Below, in pieces: positions 19,820 through 25,234 of a stretch of 25,234 nucleotides of DNA. The translations under genes were made by a program, and so were the position numbers. Under the pieces are notes generated by a model. The model did no database searches. It was not told where the DNA came from and saw only the letters and a program-made list of their open reading frames with translations. The stretch spans positions 1 to 25,234 of the forward strand of contig DKWE01000078.1 in assembly GCA_002491565.1 (NCBI GenBank). The letters are read 5' to 3'. Source of the DNA: Lachnospiraceae bacterium UBA7160 (GTDB lineage Bacteria > Bacillota > Clostridia > Lachnospirales > Lachnospiraceae). Positions within the stretch are counted from its first letter, which is position 1; every line of letters starts with the position of its first letter.

Positions 19820-22800
19820 CTAAATTCATCCAGAATAACAGCAGCTTCTTCATAATTTAAATCGATTAATATCTCAAGAATATCCTGATATGCTGTAATC
19901 AATTCTTGATCTTCTTTTATCATATCACTACATCTGACAAAAGATTTTAATATAATCATATTTACAATGCTCTTTTTTTCCTGTATATCTCTAGCGAATT
20001 TGGTACTTTCTGTTTTTGCATCTCGAAAACTATTTCTGATAGAAATTAAAATTTCCGGCAGCAATTCATCAATACGCAACTGATATATCGTTTCTAGCAG
20101 CTTTACTACATGATACTTTCCATATTTTGAAAACTGTTCATTTAGAAACTGCTTATCTGTAAAAGAATAAGTTGTCCTGCACTTACTCCAATCTCCACAA
20201 CAATATCTTGTTACAGAAAACATAAGAGATTGGTATAATTGCAAGCGAACATTTTCCACATCTATTGCTGCTACTTTTTGCTCTATATATAAAATTTTCT
20301 TTTTACACCTGTTTCTTCTTTTTGGATCAACATAAGCATCAAAAAATTCCGGCAGAAAATTTCCGAAAATATCTTTGTAAAATTCAACAGCCTCTGAAGT
20401 AAACCTTGAGAAATCTATATCGTTAAACAATGTGTCTATAACTGTTTTTGCATCACCTGAAGCCTCAATCACCTCTCTCCGATATAATTCTACCAATTCC
20501 TGTTCTTGAAATGTATCCACAATTTTATGCCCATCATAATCTCTATCATGATATTTCCATATATCAACCATGCATGTCAATACACTATGAATTACTTTCT
20601 CAAAAAGTTCATTATCAAAATTCAGACCACAATTTGCTACATAACACAATGTTGATATGTCGTAATTATTTATGTCAAATTCCTCTATCTGTATATCCTC
20701 CTCCTCAAATAAATATTTCGTAAATATTGCTTCTCTTTGACTATCATAGCTTTCCGCACCTTCATTCTTTATATCTCGGTCTGCCCATGATAATCTTGGC
20801 TGCATATTAGGCACATATACAAAATCTTTATATCTTTCATGTGTTTTGATAAAATTTGCATTATACTTTTGATGATTCATCTCATCCTCTGCCAACTTAA
20901 TAATCGTATAAAACACTGCTTGAGCAAGTTTTTTGTTAACAAGCAGATACTTTTTGATACTTATTGTCCGCTTATCTACTGAACCATCCTGTCCTGTGTA
21001 CATTAGGCATCTTATTACTAGCATTTTCAGCTCATTTTTTATCTCAGAACTTATATCAAAATCCAATTGTCTAAGCAAGCATGGGAAAAGATTTAAGTTA
21101 AAAATAAAACCTTCATGTGAAATAAATTTTTTTACTCCATCAATCCACATTTCACATAATACAGTTCTCTCTTCTGATTCTAATTTTTTACTATTCAATG
21201 CAATCGCCATCAATTTAACCAGGATATCTTCATATTGGACTGGCAAATTCGAAGCATTCATTATATTTAATACTGCTTCTATTGCAGTAAAAATTCGATT
21301 TAAATCAACATCTCCATCTGAAATATTTTCATTACATTCCTTAATAATCTGCTCCAGTTTTTTCAATGGCTCATCTGCTTTTTTCTGTTCCTGAACAATT
21401 TCTTCTGCCACACCAGTTATATTTGGCTCCAGTGCAATAATCGAATCACTTATCTGTACTTCCTTAGCTCCCCTTAAATCCATTTTTTGAATTTGCAAAT
21501 AATCAACGGCATTTTCAACATCATTCGTTGTTATAGAATATAAATAATCAAGTATCTTATAGCATTTATCCTTCACAGCAGAATTAAAATACATTTGAGC
21601 ATTAGAAACATATTCTTGGATACTTATATTGCATTCCGCATCTAAATCATACCTCTTTTTAATATTTGGTATACCAACGCTCATGAGAATTCTCTTTTCA
21701 AGCATATCTATTACAGGATCTTTTACATATAACCTATATCTTGGTACATCCCAATAAATAATCTCCATGTTTGTAATTAAGTCTAATGAGTATCCCGGCA
21801 AATCCCATTCGAAATGAAAACCTATCGCTTCAATAATTGATAGCAGAGCAATATTATTTGAATCAGAATACAAAGTATTCTTTATATAATTTGCAAATGC
21901 AATCATTAATTCTTTATCCTGTTTAACAAATTCCAAGCAGTTTATTATTTCATCTCTGAGACAAAAAATTATATCCCCAATCAAAACAGGTACACTATTT
22001 TCCATAATACCTGCCATCCACATACTCCCATTTCCCAAATATTCTTGTTTTGTCTGGTTGTCTACAAACAGAATCTTAATTTTAGTTGTTTTATTTGGAT
22101 TATTGGCAGCATATTCAGATATTGCTTTATTAACAAATTGAATTGCCCATTGAAATCCCTCTTTGAAATTTAATCCAAACAAATTCCGCAAAAATACATT
22201 CTGATTGACATTTCTATATGAGCTATTATAATATTCAGCACTTTCGCTTAACCCATATTCCTTATCTTTGTTCAACCTATTGGAATAAAAACGATAATCC
22301 TCGCTTTCTTTATTGCTGTCTAGCCAAAATTCGTCTGCCACCAAACAGATTTCTTTTGTCATTATTTTAATCAAAGCAGGATATGCATTCCGCAACGTCC
22401 ATTCCACTGTATCTTTTGCTATTCGTTTTTTTATTTCATTACTTTTACAGTCATCAATTAGCCGGTTCCAAAATCCTTTTATCCATTCGTTGGATACATC
22501 TGCCATTTGATAAATTGCCTCAAGACACGGTTTTGCGCTATCTATAAAGTTATAATATTTTTCAGATTTCTCCGCAATTTCTATATAATGCTCCATTATG
22601 GTACAGGCAGCTAAAGAAGCATGATTTTCTCTGTTATTCTGTCTTGCATAATCCTTACATAATTTAATAATATCTTCTTTGTTAATAATATCTTTTTTGT
22701 ATAATTGCTCACTTTCTATTATCTTTATCATACAAGAGCGTCCATTACCGATGGGCATCAGAAGCATTTGCGGCACTTCCTTTTTGGTTACAATCCTTGC

Positions 22801-24570
22801 TTCGAAAGCAAATAAATTTGTGATTTTTACAAATTCCAGCAGTACTTCTGAATCCACAATGTCCATCCCATATTCTTCAAAAAAGCTGTTGCAAAACCTT
22901 GACTTTACAATCCCTATTTCTGTCTGCCTTTTCCATTCATGCGATATACCGGCTGAAAAAACGAGACAGCTTAAAAATTTATCCCGATTTGATTTTATAA
23001 ACAGCTTATTAGAAATCCATATCTGATAACGTCTATATACGCATCGTCCAAGCTGTCCTATCTCATCATAGAATATTCGATATTCTCCCTTACACTCATT
23101 AAACTCCTTGTCAAAATAATGTTCAAAACAAATATCCTCAAAAATATCATATTTAAGCCTGATATTCTCGTTTCCCTGCCTGATAATAATATCTTCTGAA
23201 ATTAATGCTTCTACAACATTGCTGTTTATCTCATCTTCAGGAACCCCAAGCGAAAATTTTTTAGCCCTTTCAAATACAATTTTCGTTATTGCTTCCGATG
23301 CTTCCTGATATGTCACCCTGTATATTTTCTTTTTTTCCTGTAAGCAAATTACCTTTGTCCAAATATATTCCCTAAAAGAGCTTTCATCACCTATGTCATC
23401 AATATCCATTTTTCTACTGACAATCATATTAATGTAAAAAGGAGACTTCAATAAATCACTATAGGATTTCATCTCATACATTCTCTGAATAACAGGGTAC
23501 TTTTTCATGATTAATATAAGTTCGTTTATCGACAAATCGTCAATCTCATATGGTTTTATAGCAAAATTTGATTCTAATTTCATAAAGGCACTTTTATCGC
23601 TTGTCCGGCATGATGTTAGTATGTATGCATTTTCATAGTTGCTTACAATTTCATACAGATACTGCAACAGTTCAAATTTTGTATCTGAACAATCAGCTAT
23701 AAATTCCAATGCATCAATAAAGAAAACAATTTTTTTGCCGTTCAAGTATTCTAAAACAGCCTTAATATCGCACTTCCATATCCCATTTATATCAGTTGCC
23801 ACCACAAAACTTTCAGCACGTGCATACAAAACAACATCTTCATTTTCAACAATTTTCTTACATAATGCCGATTTACCACTTCCAGCACGTCCCATTATTG
23901 TAGCAAATTTTGCATTATCCTCCTTTATTTTTTTCACAAGTGTACTTCTGTCAATTTCATATTCCCCGTTAATCAGTCCATTAATATTTTTTAGTCCAAT
24001 ATTTCTACAAAAATGTATTGCTTCATTTAACTTCTCCGCACTTTCACTAAACCGATCGAATTCTAACTTTAGTACATTATATAAGCTATTTAGAAAAGCA
24101 AGGTCATTTTCTGCCCTATTTTTAATATCTCTCGTTGTAATCAAATCTTCTTGCTTAGTAAATGATATCTTTCCTATCTGCTTATCGCCATTATAATCTT
24201 TTACTTTATCTACACTATCATTAGTGAGTACAAAAAATATAACTCGATTTAAAGCAGAAAATCTCTCATCTTTAGAGTCCCTTATGTTCTCCAATGTTGT
24301 CTTGATTTTCTTAGGTATATCCTGTGAAGTGGATACCTGAACAAAAAGTCGTTTATCCTCCGATATCAAGTCGACATATGGATACGTGGACTCTTCTATA
24401 TTTAAATTAATAAACTTCTGTCCAAACAACAACTTACACACCTCAATAGCAAATAATTCAAACATTTTTGCTGCATCAAACAAACCGTATTTATTTGCCA
24501 TATTAATTTTTTCTTTATATGCATTCATATATTCATTGATAAAGCTCATTTTTTCGTTTGAACTCAACAT
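19810..24570 (-). CDS. SMEK domain STAND/NACHT-type NTPase, candidate antiphage protein
   Basis: A 1586-residue protein, strikingly AT-rich compared with all neighbours. Residues about 8-120 match the SMEK N-terminal domain: a helix with KMFELFAIEVCKLLFG, then NLNIEE, PYVDLIS (Asp67), LFVQVSTSQDIPKKIKTTLE (Gln78). The P-loop NTPase core follows: Walker A GRAGSGKS (227-234), Walker B IVFFIDALEF (Asp286) and the sensor arginine in YILTSCRTS (Arg322), as in STAND/NACHT proteins. About 1,200 further residues are helical-looking with no motif I recognise, probably a repeat-type sensor. AAAGGAG sits 7 bases before the ATG. Large STAND proteins with an N-terminal effector and long C-terminal sensor include antiviral Avs-type proteins, which assemble after binding a phage protein. 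Function here is inferred from architecture and from the neighbouring recombinase. Membrane segments are absent. Confidence 0.85.
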   Translation of the reverse strand: MLSSNEKMSFINEYMNAYKEKINMANKYGLFDAAKMFELFAIEVCKLLFGQKFINLNIEESTYPYVDLISEDKRLFVQVSTSQDIPKKIKTTLENIRDSKDERFSALNRVIFFVLTNDSVDKVKDYNGDKQIGKISFTKQEDLITTRDIKNRAENDLAFLNSLYNVLKLEFDRFSESAEKLNEAIHFCRNIGLKNINGLINGEYEIDRSTLVKKIKEDNAKFATIMGRAGSGKSALCKKIVENEDVVLYARAESFVVATDINGIWKCDIKAVLEYLNGKKIVFFIDALEFIADCSDTKFELLQYLYEIVSNYENAYILTSCRTSDKSAFMKLESNFAIKPYEIDDLSINELILIMKKYPVIQRMYEMKSYSDLLKSPFYINMIVSRKMDIDDIGDESSFREYIWTKVICLQEKKKIYRVTYQEASEAITKIVFERAKKFSLGVPEDEINSNVVEALISEDIIIRQGNENIRLKYDIFEDICFEHYFDKEFNECKGEYRIFYDEIGQLGRCVYRRYQIWISNKLFIKSNRDKFLSCLVFSAGISHEWKRQTEIGIVKSRFCNSFFEEYGMDIVDSEVLLEFVKITNLFAFEARIVTKKEVPQMLLMPIGNGRSCMIKIIESEQLYKKDIINKEDIIKLCKDYARQNNRENHASLAACTIMEHYIEIAEKSEKYYNFIDSAKPCLEAIYQMADVSNEWIKGFWNRLIDDCKSNEIKKRIAKDTVEWTLRNAYPALIKIMTKEICLVADEFWLDSNKESEDYRFYSNRLNKDKEYGLSESAEYYNSSYRNVNQNVFLRNLFGLNFKEGFQWAIQFVNKAISEYAANNPNKTTKIKILFVDNQTKQEYLGNGSMWMAGIMENSVPVLIGDIIFCLRDEIINCLEFVKQDKELMIAFANYIKNTLYSDSNNIALLSIIEAIGFHFEWDLPGYSLDLITNMEIIYWDVPRYRLYVKDPVIDMLEKRILMSVGIPNIKKRYDLDAECNISIQEYVSNAQMYFNSAVKDKCYKILDYLYSITTNDVENAVDYLQIQKMDLRGAKEVQISDSIIALEPNITGVAEEIVQEQKKADEPLKKLEQIIKECNENISDGDVDLNRIFTAIEAVLNIMNASNLPVQYEDILVKLMAIALNSKKLESEERTVLCEMWIDGVKKFISHEGFIFNLNLFPCLLRQLDFDISSEIKNELKMLVIRCLMYTGQDGSVDKRTISIKKYLLVNKKLAQAVFYTIIKLAEDEMNHQKYNANFIKTHERYKDFVYVPNMQPRLSWADRDIKNEGAESYDSQREAIFTKYLFEEEDIQIEEFDINNYDISTLCYVANCGLNFDNELFEKVIHSVLTCMVDIWKYHDRDYDGHKIVDTFQEQELVELYRREVIEASGDAKTVIDTLFNDIDFSRFTSEAVEFYKDIFGNFLPEFFDAYVDPKRRNRCKKKILYIEQKVAAIDVENVRLQLYQSLMFSVTRYCCGDWSKCRTTYSFTDKQFLNEQFSKYGKYHVVKLLETIYQLRIDELLPEILISIRNSFRDAKTESTKFARDIQEKKSIVNMIILKSFVRCSDMIKEDQELITAYQDILEILIDLNYEEAAVILDEFRVH

Positions 24571-24620
24571 ATTAATACTCCTTTGTCAATTCTGATTTGT
24601 CATCTTCTCCCAACATCAAA

Positions 24621-24649
24621 ATTATACCTCAACTTTTCACAAATTTCCA
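24621..24649 (-). promoter_or_regulatory. Promoter of the SMEK-STAND gene
   Basis: On the minus strand TGGAAA (4 of 6 matches), 17-base spacer, perfect TATAAT. It lies about 50 bases before the ATG at 24570 and after the recombinase terminator, so the gene has its own transcription unit. Confidence 0.55.
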
Positions 24650-24678
24650 TACACAGTAGTACCCTATTTCCGCGCACA

Positions 24679-24725
24679 GAAAAGGCGGCCGGAAGCATCT
24701 GGCACAAACCCGATGCCCCGGCCGC
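24679..24725 (-). terminator. Intrinsic terminator of the recombinase gene
   Basis: On the minus strand GCGGCCG (24725-24719) and GATGC-type inner stem: GCGGCCG pairs with CGGCCGC, and GCATC with GATGC (24695-24699 with 24712-24716), with a one-sided bulge between. CTTTTCTG follows. It begins nine bases after the recombinase stop codon. Confidence 0.7.
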
Positions 24726-24733
24726 TCTCGGCT

Positions 24734-25234
24734 TTAAATCTCCGTGCTGACCTCTATCCCGTTGCGGAAGGTGAATACCACCCTGCCGTCCGAATGGACC
24801 GTTGCGAAATCCACAAGCCTGTGGAACAGCTTCTCGTTGAAATCCACCGGCAGCTCCGCCGTTTCGCTGAGCCCCGCAATGAAACCGCTGAAAATGTCAT
24901 ATTGGATTTCCTTCCTCTCCCGTTCCTTTTGCAGGCTGTCCATCCGGCTCTCCAAAGCGGCGTACCGGCTTGCATACCCGTCATATTTTTTGCGGTAATC
25001 GTGCTGGTCAAGTTTCCGGGTAGCGTTCTCATCGACCAGCTTCTGGATCAGCCCCGCCGTCACTTCCATCTCACTGCTGACCGCCTCCAGCTCTGCGTCA
25101 ATGGTGCTGCAGTCCGCCAGCGTCTCCATGACTGCCTGGCAGTCCCCGATGATTTCCTCCCGGTTTTCCATCAGGATGCCGAGTGCCTCCAGGAACAGCT
25201 CCTTTATCCGCTGCTCGTACAGATGGGGCGTGGC
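24734..25234 (-). CDS. Large serine recombinase, C-terminal part (runs off the window)
   Basis: The last 166 residues of a protein that continues past the right edge without a stop. It begins ATPHLYEQRIKELFLEALG, the conserved stretch of large serine recombinases after the zinc-ribbon region. A long coiled coil follows (about residues 40-115: AELEAVSSEMEVTAGLIQKL, then DYRKKYDGYASRYAALESRM). It ends in the DUF4368-like tail GFIAGLSETAELPVDFNEKL, HRLVDFATVHSDGRVVFTFR, NGIEVSTEI. Such recombinases integrate and excise conjugative or mobilisable elements and phages by serine chemistry; the catalytic N-terminus is outside the window. Base composition is GC-rich, unlike the adjacent SMEK-STAND gene. 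A strong terminator follows. The element it belongs to probably extends to the right, with its attachment site possibly in or near 24570-24733. Confidence 0.85.
   Translation of the reverse strand, partial: ATPHLYEQRIKELFLEALGILMENREEIIGDCQAVMETLADCSTIDAELEAVSSEMEVTAGLIQKLVDENATRKLDQHDYRKKYDGYASRYAALESRMDSLQKERERKEIQYDIFSGFIAGLSETAELPVDFNEKLFHRLVDFATVHSDGRVVFTFRNGIEVSTEI

Noticed and set aside
24570..24733. Attachment site of the serine recombinase
   Set aside because: Serine recombinase core sites are only a few bases, and with one end in view no repeat can be identified.

Overview
The window reads as chromosomal DNA of an anaerobic Firmicute, most likely a Lachnospiraceae-type gut Clostridium. 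The basis is strong AGGAGG-type ribosome binding sites, GTG and TTG starts, sigma-A-like promoters, a DegV/FakB protein, Opp-like sugar transporters beside glycosidases, and a large serine recombinase. The organism is an inference from gene content and style, not from a marker gene.

Left part (1-6451), mixed housekeeping and accessory genes: a DUF2264 protein (-), a DegV-family fatty-acid-binding protein (+), a small coiled-coil protein (+) behind a strong promoter and a structured leader, a secreted Cys/His-rich protein built of five exact 31-residue repeats (+), an ANT/AadA-like nucleotidyltransferase (-), and an orphan NMT1/SsuA-type solute-binding protein (+). The spacers hold several inverted repeats and two short sequences that recur between spacers.

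Middle part (6452-19113), a glycan-use locus almost entirely on the minus strand: a cytoplasmic GH2 beta-mannosidase, a complete five-gene Opp-type ABC transporter (binding protein, two permeases, two ATPases), and a CE2-like SGNH acetylesterase. A divergent AraC-family regulator closes the cluster. The inferred job is import of (acetylated) beta-linked manno- or related oligosaccharides, deacetylation inside the cell, and trimming of beta-mannosyl ends. There are at least three transcription units: mannosidase alone, transporter, and esterase. A terminator between the binding-protein gene and the permease genes probably sets their expression ratio. The mannosidase leader carries competing inverted repeats that look like a cis-regulatory RNA or operator array. 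A small unrecognised gene with its own ribosome binding site and terminator lies between the esterase and the regulator.

Right part (19114-25234), an accessory island: a roughly 700-base spacer with tiny ORFs and decayed-looking repeats, then a strikingly AT-rich 4.76-kb minus-strand gene for a 1586-residue protein. It has an N-terminal SMEK-like domain, a STAND/NACHT-type P-loop NTPase core and a long unannotated helical C-terminus. This architecture is shared with bacterial antiviral STAND proteins. It is followed at the right edge by the C-terminal part of a large serine recombinase with a good terminator. The SMEK-STAND gene is the best candidate in the window for an undescribed (defence) system.
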